Of a stretch of 64,000 bases of DNA, positions 1 to 9,453 are shown in pieces. The position numbers were made by a program, and so were the translations under genes. The notes below the pieces were generated by a model. That model did not search any database, was not told the origin of the DNA, and saw only the letters and a list, made by a program, of their open reading frames with translations. The DNA lies in NCBI RefSeq assembly GCF_047468865.1, contig NZ_JBLGTV010000001.1, positions 434,001 to 498,000 of the forward strand, given 5' to 3'. Position 1 is the stretch's first letter; each line of letters starts with the position of its first letter. This stretch comes from Castellaniella hirudinis_A. Lineage in GTDB: Bacteria; Pseudomonadota; Gammaproteobacteria; Burkholderiales; Burkholderiaceae_B.

Positions 1-586
1 CCCCAAAAACATTGGGCGACGTTTTGGAGGCCCTGGCGTTGAGCGCCTGCGCCAGATCCTGCTGCGCCGCAAGATTGCCGACGATAGCACCCCACGCCGG
101 CGCCGACGGCGCGATCCAACGCGTGTTGTAATCGCTACCGTTGATTTTTTCCAGGATTTGGCCCGCGCTGCCTCCCGCCGGCACGCCGGGGCCGACGGGA
201 CCAGGAAGCGCGCCGAGCGGCCCATAGCTTACCCATCCCCCATCAGGGCGCCAGCCCACCGCGCACCCACCCTGATCGCCAGCGATGGAGAGCGGCACGT
301 CCAGGTCGGCTCGCTGATCGCCGCCCGGATCAACGATGTAGATGATCGGCTCGCCAGCCTGTTCGGTGGCCAGCACAAATGGATCAGTCAGTGGCCCGTA
401 GCCGTCCGGCCGCCAGTCCCGGCCTGGCGCGCCTGGCGCGCCTTGTGCCAGGGTGATCAAGGTTTGCAGCTGGATGACCAGCGTGTTGACGCCCCGCGCC
501 AACGGCACCAGATCGCCCGGCAAAACAGATGACACTGGATCGAGATCAGAGATTCGAGTGTCGCCCGCCGTAGAATTCACGCTCAT
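1..586 (-). CDS. tail fibre protein with collagen-like segment, 3' end outside window
   Basis: The frame is open from the ATG at 586 to the window edge (195 codons). A GAGGA ribosome site sits just upstream and the gene starts 7 bp after its neighbour stops. Collagen-type Gly-X-Pro runs occur near residues 49-54 (GAPGAPG) and 126-138 (GALPGPVGPGVPAGG). The stretch GGSAGQILEKINGSDYNTRW followed by WGAIVGNLAAQQDLAQALNARA is the spacer commonly seen in phage tail fibres before a variable receptor-binding end. That C-terminal end is missing here. The role in host recognition is inferred from composition and its position at the end of the tail operon. Confidence 0.72.
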   Translation of the reverse strand, partial: MSVNSTAGDTRISDLDPVSSVLPGDLVPLARGVNTLVIQLQTLITLAQGAPGAPGRDWRPDGYGPLTDPFVLATEQAGEPIIYIVDPGGDQRADLDVPLSIAGDQGGCAVGWRPDGGWVSYGPLGALPGPVGPGVPAGGSAGQILEKINGSDYNTRWIAPSAPAWGAIVGNLAAQQDLAQALNARASKTSPNVFG

Positions 587-593
587 ATGATCC

Positions 594-2636
594 TCACAAT
601 AAAATTTTTCCGCCTGACTGATTAAGCAAGCGAAGTCCGTTTTGCATAAGCAGGTAACGTTCGGTTTTCCCTGTGACAGGGACAGCGGCCAGCTGCACGC
701 CGACAGCGGCTGTGTCGATATCGGCGGCGGCCCAGTCAGCCTGCGTACCCGGGTTGATAGAGATCCCCGCATAAGTGCTTTCCCATCCGGCGCCGATCGG
801 TAAAACTGTTGCAGCGGGCATGGGCTGCCGAATGAACACGGCCCCGTTGTCGCCCACGACAACAATCCGCCCCGCATCATCCGTGACCGCATCCCTGGCG
901 GAAATCTGGAGACCCCCTCCGTGCTGGAAGAAAATCCCATCATTCGAGATGACAAAATCTCCCGCACTATTGATCAAAAAGTACAGATTGCCAGTGAACG
1001 CGCATGCCCGCCATTCAACCGATCCAGCTTGATTGCCGAGCTTCGTCGTGCCGTACCAGAGCGCATCGTGTCCAGTCAGCGCCAGGCGTGTCGCCACGGC
1101 ATCAACCCCGTCACCCAAAGCCAGCAACCGACCGCCCAGGTCTTTGATGCGGATTGCGCTCGAAATTAACGGGCGCGTAGCCGTTGGAACCAACCAGTTA
1201 ATCCCATTGTTGAGTGACGCACGCATACTGTCTTCAGTGAACGCACCACTGATCAGCCAATACCCGGCTGTGAAGATCACAGTCGTCAAATTTGCCGTGA
1301 TGCCTGCATCGCGTACCACCCAGGCTTCGCCCTCATAGGATGTGATGACACATCCGTCGTCGCCCACCGCCATGAATTGACCTGTGCTGGATGCGATTGC
1401 GCGCAGCGCAGCGGTGGCAGGTGTCGAAACCACTGACCAGCGATCGGATACTGCTGTATCGCAGCGCAAAACTGTGTCATCACCACAGACCGCCACCAGA
1501 ACGGTGCTGCGAACCGCAATAGCCAAGATAGGCTGGCCTCCAAGCGTGGATGCAACCCCATCCCAGATCAAACTATCTACAGATCGCCAAATCTGCCCAG
1601 AGCGCGTCCCTACATATAGGGCATCGCCGGGCACTCGCACCGCACATAAAATATCCGCTGTGGTGAACGGGACGACGCACTGGAATGCTACAGGCCGAGC
1701 TGTGTTGTCCTCGATACCATCCACATCCGCAAATACTCGGATTGCGCGGGCTGAATCTCCGATGTTCGCCCCCCGGGCTTTGAGCATCATGCCGTGAATT
1801 GCAGGTGTTGCCGTCAGCGCCGCCTGAATGTCGAATCCGTAGATGTCGGTATCGCCCAAGGCGTTGCCCTGCAAAACGTCAATGGGATCAACCAGCAGAT
1901 CTTGCGCCGCCACTGATGCGTTGCTCGGCGCAGCTACGGGGCGTTCGAATGTAGCCTGAATATCATCCGCCGGGCGCCCACCGATGATGCGAGTCGTGCG
2001 CCCCAGCCGTACGATTGGGGCCTCGCCCGCCTCGTTTAGTGCGTAGAGGTTGCCTAGGGAAAATGTCCGCTGATCGAACCCGGCGTGCAGCGCGATCCGC
2101 CAGGCGCGAGGAGATCGGTTTACAACCGTGTGCTGCAGCACGAACACGTCGTCGATCCAGACACGTACGTCTGCGAGCGCAATGCGCACCTCGACATAGT
2201 GAGTACGCCCGGGGCGCATCCGGGTCGTGTTCTGCACGGCATCCGTGTGCAGCCCGACCATCCCGTCGCGGCGCACCCGGGCGACCTCACCGTCGACATC
2301 CGACAGATCATCGAATTCATGCGTAAAAACCTGCAGCAGCGGCTGCACATCGTCGACCGCGAGGGCGTAGTTCAGGGGCACATGCAGGCCGAATCCGATC
2401 ACAATGGGGGCCGTGTAGTCCGGCAGCCGTCGGCCGAACGATACCCACGAACCGCTCTCTTGCGTGTCTGTGGCCACGGCCGCCAGGGCGTAGCGGTCCG
2501 GGATGATCGGATCAGGCCGCACGCGCCAGTCCAGCCCTTGGCCGACGACCTCGTAGCCGGCCGCGCGCAGGTCGGCCAGCGTGTCCTGGGCATCGACGCC
2601 GAACCCCACGAAAGACTCTGTCCAGAGCAGTGCCAT
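594..2636 (-). CDS. tail-associated protein, paralogous N-terminal module plus probable beta-propeller
   Basis: A 680-residue protein and the third member of a tandem paralogous set. Its N-terminus (MALLWTESFVGFG, then L..AGYEV) matches the opening of the two genes upstream, and residues of about 20-210 look like the same lectin/laminin-like beta-sandwich. From about residue 300 onwards there are several repeating blocks with motifs such as GTRSGQIWRSVD, GDDGCVITSYEGEAW, LNNGINW and GDNGAVFIRQ, typical of BNR/YCF48-type propeller blades (I infer a propeller, no catalytic site was seen). It probably decorates the tail tip or helps bind the cell surface. It lies between its paralogue and the tail-fibre gene in the late operon. 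Confidence 0.65.
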   Translation of the reverse strand: MALLWTESFVGFGVDAQDTLADLRAAGYEVVGQGLDWRVRPDPIIPDRYALAAVATDTQESGSWVSFGRRLPDYTAPIVIGFGLHVPLNYALAVDDVQPLLQVFTHEFDDLSDVDGEVARVRRDGMVGLHTDAVQNTTRMRPGRTHYVEVRIALADVRVWIDDVFVLQHTVVNRSPRAWRIALHAGFDQRTFSLGNLYALNEAGEAPIVRLGRTTRIIGGRPADDIQATFERPVAAPSNASVAAQDLLVDPIDVLQGNALGDTDIYGFDIQAALTATPAIHGMMLKARGANIGDSARAIRVFADVDGIEDNTARPVAFQCVVPFTTADILCAVRVPGDALYVGTRSGQIWRSVDSLIWDGVASTLGGQPILAIAVRSTVLVAVCGDDTVLRCDTAVSDRWSVVSTPATAALRAIASSTGQFMAVGDDGCVITSYEGEAWVVRDAGITANLTTVIFTAGYWLISGAFTEDSMRASLNNGINWLVPTATRPLISSAIRIKDLGGRLLALGDGVDAVATRLALTGHDALWYGTTKLGNQAGSVEWRACAFTGNLYFLINSAGDFVISNDGIFFQHGGGLQISARDAVTDDAGRIVVVGDNGAVFIRQPMPAATVLPIGAGWESTYAGISINPGTQADWAAADIDTAAVGVQLAAVPVTGKTERYLLMQNGLRLLNQSGGKILL

Positions 2637-2644
2637 GACCGCTC

Positions 2645-3661
2645 CTACCGGGCCACGAAACCGAACTTCGAGCCTTCCACCAACGCCTTAGTCCAGGGCA
2701 CGCTGCCTGGCGCCTGCTCGTACACGGCGCAGTGGAACCGGGGCTCTTCGGTCAGCGGCGCGGTCACCTCGACTTCCGTGCCCGAGGAGTCGACCACCAG
2801 ACCGACGGCCCGGTCGTCGAGGTCGCCCTTGCGGGCATAGAGGACATTGACCACTGCCAGGACATCGTTCTCCGCGGGGAGCACGGTGTTGCTGCTGAAC
2901 ATCTCCTTGCGGCCGTCGACGTTGGCCTGCAGGTACGGCGCGGCCGCACGGCCCGGGTCGAGTTGGGAGACAATCCCATAATGCGTAGCGCTGGCGCTAC
3001 CGACCAAAGTCCATTCGTTCGGGCCAGTGTCGGCGGTGGCTGGCCGGATGACGGTCGCAATAGGGCCGATCCGATCCGTGTATTGGCCAGCCGAGCTGTC
3101 GACCACGACGAAATCATCGATATCAATCGTTGTCGTCGTGTCGGGGTCGCTCTGTCCCCCCCACTCGATACTGTAGCCAGCCGCCAGTCCCTGGGGCAGT
3201 GGTGCCGTCACCTGGATCACGTTATTTGCGTAGACGCGCAGCTCCTCGTTGACTCGATCCACGACCACCTCCAGATACAACCAGGCGTCCCGAATGATGA
3301 CATTTGCACCTTGGATGTCATCAACCACGATCCGGCCCGTAGTCTTGTCCCAATCGACGTCGATTGTGTCATTGATCCGGGCGATGCGTACCTGCTTGCC
3401 CACCGCGCGCCAGCCAAATCCCCACGCCATCAGCCCGGCCTCGGATGCGGAATCGAACCCAACAGAGGGAGGCGTCGCGCCGCCAGCCGGCAGCGTCAAG
3501 CGCAGGGCCAGAGTGTTTTCGTCGGTGCCATCGACGATGGCCAGACCGAGGCCATCGTTTTGCACGACATACCCGGCTTGTTCCAGGTATTTTTTGATGC
3601 CGGCCGCAGAGTGACCTTTCGGCACATAGTGCTCAAATCCATCCGAATACAAAAGTGCCAT
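2645..3661 (-). CDS. tail-associated protein, second of three tandem paralogues
   Basis: The start MALLYSDGFEHYV at 3661 is chosen because GGGAGG lies just upstream; longer readings lack support. The 338-residue product aligns along most of its length with the preceding gene product: N-terminal DGF...L..AGY, the central strand EVVVDRVNEELRVYANN followed by VTAPLP, and a C-terminal LGLVV...YEQAPGS.PWT block. These are features of a repeated structural tail protein, probably all-beta. The exact role is unknown. Position between the tip gene and the fibre gene suggests adsorption apparatus. Confidence 0.62.
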   Translation of the reverse strand: MALLYSDGFEHYVPKGHSAAGIKKYLEQAGYVVQNDGLGLAIVDGTDENTLALRLTLPAGGATPPSVGFDSASEAGLMAWGFGWRAVGKQVRIARINDTIDVDWDKTTGRIVVDDIQGANVIIRDAWLYLEVVVDRVNEELRVYANNVIQVTAPLPQGLAAGYSIEWGGQSDPDTTTTIDIDDFVVVDSSAGQYTDRIGPIATVIRPATADTGPNEWTLVGSASATHYGIVSQLDPGRAAAPYLQANVDGRKEMFSSNTVLPAENDVLAVVNVLYARKGDLDDRAVGLVVDSSGTEVEVTAPLTEEPRFHCAVYEQAPGSVPWTKALVEGSKFGFVAR

Positions 3662-3701
3662 GATGGCCTCCCAGTTTAAATAAAGTAGCTTCGCAATCGT
3701 G

Positions 3702-4634
3702 TTACGGACGCACGACGATGCCACCAGGTTCAAAGTCCAAATCTTCTTGCGTCCAGGCGCTGCCGGACGGGGCTTGCTCGAAAACCGAATACTGATAACG
3801 GTAACTAAGGTTCAGGTCGCCACCGACGACCTCCTGTTGATGTCCCTGACTGCCCACCACCAGGCCCAACTGCCGCAAATCCAAATCTGTCTTGCACGCC
3901 CGCGCAACCAGGCCCACCGCCACAATCGGATCAAGCACTGCGCGGGGTGGAAATTTAAATAGATCCTGCGCTCCAGATTGCGCCGATTGCACAAAAGTCC
4001 CGTCGCTGACCGGCCGAGTATTGACCATTGGGTAGTGAACCGAACCGGCTGTGGGCACCCAATGCACATCAACATCGGCGGCTGGCATATCCGTTTCGAT
4101 GGCCATCGGCCCATGCCGCACCGTTGATGCATACAGGCCACTGATGAGCGCAGTAGCAGGCGCAGCGGGACCGCCAAACCCCAATGAAAACGTTGTCATA
4201 TCGACGGCGGGCGCAGGCAATGGGGCGACGATTTCTTGCCGGTTGTTGTGCCAGATTTCAACGGTCGCGGCGCCTTTATCGATAACGATCTCGTAGTACG
4301 CCCACAAATTGGGGATGGGGACTGCCGTGCTGGAACCACCCAAAAGCGTGATTTCAGCCGGCCATAGCAGATTGCCCACGCCCGAAATGCTCGCGATGGT
4401 GCCGCGCTCCGACGCACGGTACGCAAAGCCGAGCACCAAGCGGGGGCCAGCTACGGTAAACGCACGGCCAAATGTCCCCAGCACCGGAATCTGTATTGCG
4501 TGAGTCCCTGACTCCGGCCCTGCAACTACCGTCAACGATCCAGAGGCCAAATAGCCAGCATCTTGTAAATGCGCGGGCGTGTCAGTTCCCAATCCAACAA
4601 ACTGCCCAAATCCGTCCATAAAAAAGATTGTCAT
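3702..4634 (-). CDS. tail-associated protein, first of three tandem paralogues
   Basis: Start MTIFFMDGFGQFV at 4634 follows a GGAG site 7 nt upstream; 310 residues. It shares with the next two genes an N-terminal hydrophobic start, a DGF motif and L..AGY, then a strand reading YEIVIDKGAATVEIW and IVAPLP. The C-terminal GLVVGSQGH...SVFEQAPSGSAWT block matches the second paralogue closely. No enzyme motif was recognised. The near full-length similarity of two neighbours points to a local gene duplication within the adsorption module. Confidence 0.62.
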   Translation of the reverse strand: MTIFFMDGFGQFVGLGTDTPAHLQDAGYLASGSLTVVAGPESGTHAIQIPVLGTFGRAFTVAGPRLVLGFAYRASERGTIASISGVGNLLWPAEITLLGGSSTAVPIPNLWAYYEIVIDKGAATVEIWHNNRQEIVAPLPAPAVDMTTFSLGFGGPAAPATALISGLYASTVRHGPMAIETDMPAADVDVHWVPTAGSVHYPMVNTRPVSDGTFVQSAQSGAQDLFKFPPRAVLDPIVAVGLVARACKTDLDLRQLGLVVGSQGHQQEVVGGDLNLSYRYQYSVFEQAPSGSAWTQEDLDFEPGGIVVRP

Positions 4635-4636
4635 CT

Positions 4637-5371
4637 TTAGGCTCCCATAACCGTTAATCGAAGCGTGATGCCAACGGCACTCAGGCCGCCCGGCCCGCTG
4701 CGTGTGATACTCAACAAGTCGCCGGGCATAAACATCACGGCAGTGGGCACAGTAAAGCTGCCCGCCGCATTGCCCGGGGCCCATGTGATAGACCCAATGA
4801 TTACGCTCCCGCGATGCAGATCGTATGCAGCGGATTCGCCAGCCGGCGCGGCGGTGGCCATCGCAAACGAGCCTGGCGCGCCAGGCGGCAACATGCACAT
4901 TTGAGCCAGAGGCATGGCCACCAGCTTTTCGCCAATAGCCTGTGGATGCAATGTGCTGATGCCGATGTCATAAAAGCGCGGCACGGGCGCGGGCGGCTCA
5001 CCGTCGCCACCCTCGGTTCCGCCGCCGGCGGCTTCGGCCACCCACTGCGTCCCGTCGAACCACATAAAGCCAGCGCCGGCCGTTTTGGCGCGGTATCCAT
5101 AGCGCGGCACATAGAAGCGCCATGATCCTTCGATGTAGACAGCAATATGCGTGGCATGATCCTGCCAGACCCCAATGGGGTTGGGCCCCACGATGTAGCG
5201 ATCACCCTCTTGGGCCATTACTGGAGGTTCGGCTTGCTGGGCGGACAACACGGACAAATGCAGCAGCGCATCGATCGCGCGCATGTTTTCCGACATCGGG
5301 CCGCCCCAGCCGTCTTCGCCGTCAATCCAGCCGTATGACAGGCCCAGGTTTGGTGCAATAATTTCAGGCAT
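4637..5371 (-). CDS. DUF2793-type phage tail protein
   Basis: A 244-residue product. The opening MPEIIAPNLGLSYGWIDGED followed by a segment reading MRAIDALLHLSV is the hallmark of DUF2793 proteins, found at the tail end of many phage structural operons. Start 5371 was preferred over the ATG at 5380 because AGGGA then lies at normal spacing (9 nt). It overlaps the end of the tip gene by 8 bp, showing translational coupling. The central GDRYIVGP.P.GVW...IAVYIEGSW pattern is typical of the domain. The C-terminal 100 residues appear to be a separate beta-rich domain. Molecular function is not established. Confidence 0.75.
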   Translation of the reverse strand: MPEIIAPNLGLSYGWIDGEDGWGGPMSENMRAIDALLHLSVLSAQQAEPPVMAQEGDRYIVGPNPIGVWQDHATHIAVYIEGSWRFYVPRYGYRAKTAGAGFMWFDGTQWVAEAAGGGTEGGDGEPPAPVPRFYDIGISTLHPQAIGEKLVAMPLAQMCMLPPGAPGSFAMATAAPAGESAAYDLHRGSVIIGSITWAPGNAAGSFTVPTAVMFMPGDLLSITRSGPGGLSAVGITLRLTVMGA

Positions 5372-8300
5372 CTGGATCATTCCCTAATTGATCAAAAGGC
5401 ACCCCGCCGTTCCACCACTGTGTCCAGCTTCGGCCCCAACCCGGGCCATGAGGCGGGTTCCAGGCATGGGCAACGATGCGGGTCACCAAAGAAGTTCGAA
5501 TACCCAGTTCAGGATCGGCAGGCGTTTCTGGCTCTTCTGGTATCTCTGGTTCTTCGGGATCTACAGGGTCTTCGGGATCTGGGTGGTATGGAGGGGCCCC
5601 GGGCCCCCCAGGACTGCCCGGAGAGTTCGGCGACCCAGGGGGGCCTTGACCTGTATCTCCATCGCCTGGATCACCTTCCCCAGCATCACCGCTCGGCCAG
5701 CCAGGCGGCGTGTAGGGGGGACTGGTGTCGCTGCAACCCGGCAAGGTGGGCCGGACGATACTGATCCGATACCACTGCCAACACTCCAATCCATCGCGTA
5801 CAGATAGCAACGCCAGGGGGATAGTGATCGCCCGACAAGGCGACAGGGGAGTGGAGTGCCCCATCAAGCTGCGGTTGGCATTTTCACGATCTCGAACCAA
5901 TAGCGCATCTGCCAAAATATCGGCATAGCTGTAGAACCAGCTATCGCCCAAGACCGTGTAGGTCTTTAGCGTGATCGGTGCCCATCCGCCTTGGCTTCCC
6001 GGCGCAGTGCTGACCACCCGTATCTCATAAATCACGCCAGGCTCAGGGCCAATGTCATCGTGCTGATGATCGACCACATCAACATCTTGATCGATTCGAT
6101 CCCGATGCGTCCATGTCAGCGCCACACCAGGCTCGGCTGCTTCAGTCAGCGTGAACCATGGCGCGCCATCTACCAAGACACGCCCGGGCGGATAGGGACG
6201 CGGGTGGCGTGTTTTAAATTCCAATCGGTCTGTTGGGTATCGGCCGACCAAGATGGGGTCAGGGGGAGCGACAGAGCAAACACGGATGTTGATGCGCTCG
6301 GTATCACCCCATGTTTTTTCGTCACCGCCAACTGACAGCGAATAAAACCAGACGGTGCTGTTGGGACGGTGCGGGGCGGGAATCGTATCGACGCAACCCC
6401 GGGCGAATACAACGTTGCCCGTCGGCTGATCGAACGACTCAACCCGCAGAATTTCCTGGTCAATCAGGCATAAGGTGCCAGGGATGATATGTTGCCGATC
6501 AATATTCCACGCCCGTACCGACCACAGATCGTCGCTGCTGGCCAGCAAAATAGCCTGGACGGCCAGCGTCCCCAGGCTGGCATCCAGCACAGCACGCGCC
6601 ACCCATTGTCCCGATCCAGAAACTTCAAAATCTGTCCCGCGATCTGGGACAGTGGCCACGGCATAATGCGTGATCCATGGCAAAGGCGCACGCTCGACCG
6701 CGACGCCCAACACCGAGTCATCCGACGCGGGCAAACGCCCTGTGATCCGCAAATCTCGGTAAGGCACCTCGTACACCAGCCGCTTCAACGGATGAGGCAA
6801 CACCAGAGCCTGGGGCGTCATCCGAGCCAAGCTGGAAACCCGGATTCCATCATTACTCACAAACCCAGCGGCGTGGCGCATTTGCTGACGCGCCAGGCTG
6901 GACACCAAAATTCCGGCTGGCACATACGTCAGCGGTATCCGATAGGACTGCCACGATTCCAACCCCTCGCGGTTGGCGGTCAGGGCCACGGTCAAATGAC
7001 GTGGGCTGCCCAGCGCAAGATCACGCGCAACCTGGGATATGGGCAAGTTTTCAATCCAGGTGTGCAGAATCGGCGCCAGTTCGCCGCGCGTCAGCGTCCA
7101 GCTCGATCCTGACACCCGACGCTCCAGCATCAGCGGCAAGTTGTGCTCGGCAACAGGATCGTACTCTGGCGGCGGGGCGAGGTCGCCTTCTTCATTCGCC
7201 AGAGCCTCGGGCGTCATGTCATAGACCCGAAGCACATACAGCACGCCGCCTTCTGGGCCCATATGCGACTCGTCGTGTTCAACCACCCGGTCGACTTGGC
7301 CCACGCGATCCCGGTGGGTCCAGGTGACAGTGAACTCGCTGATTGGATACGCCAGGCGCCCCCCTTTGGGCCACCGCTCACCATTGGCCAACACATGACC
7401 CGGCGGGTAGGGTCGGAAAAACCGCCAGTTGAACCACAGCCGGTCAATCGGTGCCAAGTGCATTGGCAGGGTTTTGCGCGTGGTCACCGTCAACGTTTTC
7501 GAGAACACTGTTTCGCCGGCGGAATATTCGCGCAAATCAGTGCCGATATCGTCCTGGTAAAACCAGACCGAACCGGGCGCATGCTCGGCTGGAATCGTAT
7601 CCATGCAGCCGCGGGCGATCACCATCGCCCCAGTCTCCAGGTCAAACGCATCGATGCGCACAATTTCGGCATCGATCATCGCCGCCCGGCCCACGCGCAC
7701 GCGGGGCAACTCCGAGTCATCCAGATAGACCCTCGTTTGTGTCTCAAAGCGACTGAGACCTGCGGCCAGTGACGCAACAGGAGCCCAGCTGCCGCCACCG
7801 CGTACTTTAAAATCCGCCTCGCCTTCCGAGCGCATGGCCAGCGCATAACGCAACGCCAAGGGCGACGGCTTTTTCGCAGCTTCCCCAAAGTACCCTTCGT
7901 CGGCCTCGATCATGGCAAATTCTGATCGCGGAAATTTTTCGGCCAGATCGACGTAGGGCCATTCGTAAACGATGCGATGCGGAATGATCGCAGTGGCATC
8001 CGGCTCTTGCCACTGCCCAGGTTGGATGCCGGTATAGACAGACTGCGGCAGGCCAAAAACGTCCTGAATGCACACCAGGGTGATAGCGCCCGACGTCGGC
8101 GTGCCGTCGTCAATCGTCATCACCCGTACCACCATGTCGACAATGCCACGATCCGGGGCGGTAACGCGGATCACGTCCGCTGGATTGATGTTCCAGGCAC
8201 GCCGATCCAGTTTGATGCGCAGGCGCTTAAGCGATGATGCGACGGCTCGCAGGTCTCGTTGCGCGACACGATTTGCCAGTTCGGCGGTGGGCAGACCGGG

Positions 8301-9233
8301 GTATTCGCGGGTCTCGCTGATGACGGCTCCCGATGCGCGCCACCCCGCCAGGCTTTGCGCGCGCACGGCCTGGGTTTCGCCATCAATTGGAGACACCCAA
8401 TTGACGACGATTTCGTTGGGCGACGTGGGTAAGGCAGTTGTGACGAGCTCTTCAACATCGATCAGACCCGTGTGATAATCGAATACGGGTAGCGCGGCCG
8501 GGTCATAGTCATCGCGGATCAGCTTTAGCGTGAGCAAACCCGTGGCGCGATCGGGAAAGAGAGCAGCGCCAATGTGATTGATGACCTGCTGAACAAACTG
8601 ATCCAAATTGTCTTGCCGACGCCAGGCCAGGCACAGACCAAAATCTTCATGGATCAGGGCGTCCGCGGCGGCGGTAAACGACCCGACATTCAGCACGCCC
8701 GCCGGCAAGCCACGACCCCAGTCCCGATTTGTGGCCGCCTCATACAGCATATGCGCCGGATTCATTGCTTTGATTGCGCCCCCGGCCAGCCAGATGGTGG
8801 CGGCACCGGCGTACCAAGCCCCATTGTCCCAACCACCAGTGGTGCGCCGCACCCGAAATGCCCAAGGCTTGGGGTACGGATTCATGGCGGCAATCATGCC
8901 GTCAAACACTGCTGTGCAGACGCCTCGGAACGCGGGCAGCACACCAGAAAATTGACCATTCAGCAGGGATTTCAGCAGCCCATGGGTTGGTTGATCCGGG
9001 TCGCCCATCATGACATCCAGATCCCCGCGCACGCCCCCTTCGCCGGTTTCCCCACCGAACAGCTCATACGCATCGATACGGATGCGTCCGCTGCTCGATA
9101 GCGATCCTTCCCAGGCGGTGCGGTCACCGATCTTGATGTGGAGGATTTCATCCAGCGGGCCGCGCGAGAGACCCATGTGCAGGGTAAAAAAGTAGCGATA
9201 GCCGACAGTGATCGATGAACCTTTCTTACCCAT
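5364..9233 (-). CDS. tail tip / host attachment protein (TipJ/gpJ-like)
   Basis: The 1,289-residue protein is the central tail-tip protein of siphophages. Start MGKKGSSITVGYRYFF at 9233 is supported by GAGG upstream and overlap with the preceding stop. Residues 1-420 resemble the baseplate-hub part of J-like proteins (KIGDRTAWEG, a DLDVMMGD stretch, DQFVQQVINHIGAALFPD, then TRWD-like blocks). The middle contains an internal duplication: IARGCMDTIPAEH near residue 540 and FARGCVDTIPAPH near 943, plus RPYPPGHVL / RPYPPGRVL and TWTHRDR in both copies, about 400 residues apart. Residues of about 1190-1240 form a Pro/Gly/Glu-rich low-complexity linker (PGSPNSPGSPGGPGAPP). It probably projects from the tip and contacts the receptor. 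Confidence 0.85.
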   Translation of the reverse strand: MGKKGSSITVGYRYFFTLHMGLSRGPLDEILHIKIGDRTAWEGSLSSSGRIRIDAYELFGGETGEGGVRGDLDVMMGDPDQPTHGLLKSLLNGQFSGVLPAFRGVCTAVFDGMIAAMNPYPKPWAFRVRRTTGGWDNGAWYAGAATIWLAGGAIKAMNPAHMLYEAATNRDWGRGLPAGVLNVGSFTAAADALIHEDFGLCLAWRRQDNLDQFVQQVINHIGAALFPDRATGLLTLKLIRDDYDPAALPVFDYHTGLIDVEELVTTALPTSPNEIVVNWVSPIDGETQAVRAQSLAGWRASGAVISETREYPGLPTAELANRVAQRDLRAVASSLKRLRIKLDRRAWNINPADVIRVTAPDRGIVDMVVRVMTIDDGTPTSGAITLVCIQDVFGLPQSVYTGIQPGQWQEPDATAIIPHRIVYEWPYVDLAEKFPRSEFAMIEADEGYFGEAAKKPSPLALRYALAMRSEGEADFKVRGGGSWAPVASLAAGLSRFETQTRVYLDDSELPRVRVGRAAMIDAEIVRIDAFDLETGAMVIARGCMDTIPAEHAPGSVWFYQDDIGTDLREYSAGETVFSKTLTVTTRKTLPMHLAPIDRLWFNWRFFRPYPPGHVLANGERWPKGGRLAYPISEFTVTWTHRDRVGQVDRVVEHDESHMGPEGGVLYVLRVYDMTPEALANEEGDLAPPPEYDPVAEHNLPLMLERRVSGSSWTLTRGELAPILHTWIENLPISQVARDLALGSPRHLTVALTANREGLESWQSYRIPLTYVPAGILVSSLARQQMRHAAGFVSNDGIRVSSLARMTPQALVLPHPLKRLVYEVPYRDLRITGRLPASDDSVLGVAVERAPLPWITHYAVATVPDRGTDFEVSGSGQWVARAVLDASLGTLAVQAILLASSDDLWSVRAWNIDRQHIIPGTLCLIDQEILRVESFDQPTGNVVFARGCVDTIPAPHRPNSTVWFYSLSVGGDEKTWGDTERINIRVCSVAPPDPILVGRYPTDRLEFKTRHPRPYPPGRVLVDGAPWFTLTEAAEPGVALTWTHRDRIDQDVDVVDHQHDDIGPEPGVIYEIRVVSTAPGSQGGWAPITLKTYTVLGDSWFYSYADILADALLVRDRENANRSLMGHSTPLSPCRAITIPLALLSVRDGLECWQWYRISIVRPTLPGCSDTSPPYTPPGWPSGDAGEGDPGDGDTGQGPPGSPNSPGSPGGPGAPPYHPDPEDPVDPEEPEIPEEPETPADPELGIRTSLVTRIVAHAWNPPHGPGWGRSWTQWWNGGVPFDQLGNDPDA

Positions 9234-9453
9234 TTTCGACCTCGGCTCGGGCCAGGGCGGCGACGCGAATCGCAATGGCATCGCCCGTGGCTTCCAGCGC
9301 AGACGCCGGAATACCACGGCGTACAAAATCCATCCAGTCCAGGCCCCGCAGCTCCATCCAGGTCTTCACGCCCCGGCGGCACATCCGCGCCTGACGCACG
9401 TGGCGCATGGTGACCATCGGGTCTCTCAAGCGATCGTTCGGTGATTGGGTCAT
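9226..9453 (-). CDS. small conserved tail-operon protein, unknown function
   Basis: A 75-residue basic protein, sequence features RHVRQARMCRRGVKTWMELRGLDW, with start ATG overlapping the preceding stop (ATGA) and its end overlapping the tip-gene start. The tight coupling on both sides and intact frame argue that it is real. Siphophage-type transposable phages often carry a small gene at this place before the tip protein, so a tail-assembly role is likely but unproven. No signal peptide or membrane segment. Confidence 0.7.
   Translation of the reverse strand: MTQSPNDRLRDPMVTMRHVRQARMCRRGVKTWMELRGLDWMDFVRRGIPASALEATGDAIAIRVAALARAEVENG

Noticed and set aside
158..532. Rightward 124-codon frame
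   Set aside because: Lies antisense to the collagen-like fibre gene; Arg/Ala/His-rich composition is the typical shadow of GC-rich coding DNA.
2085..3679. Long rightward frames opposite the tail paralogues
   Set aside because: No ribosome sites, composition biased, and fully antisense to genes with paralogue support.
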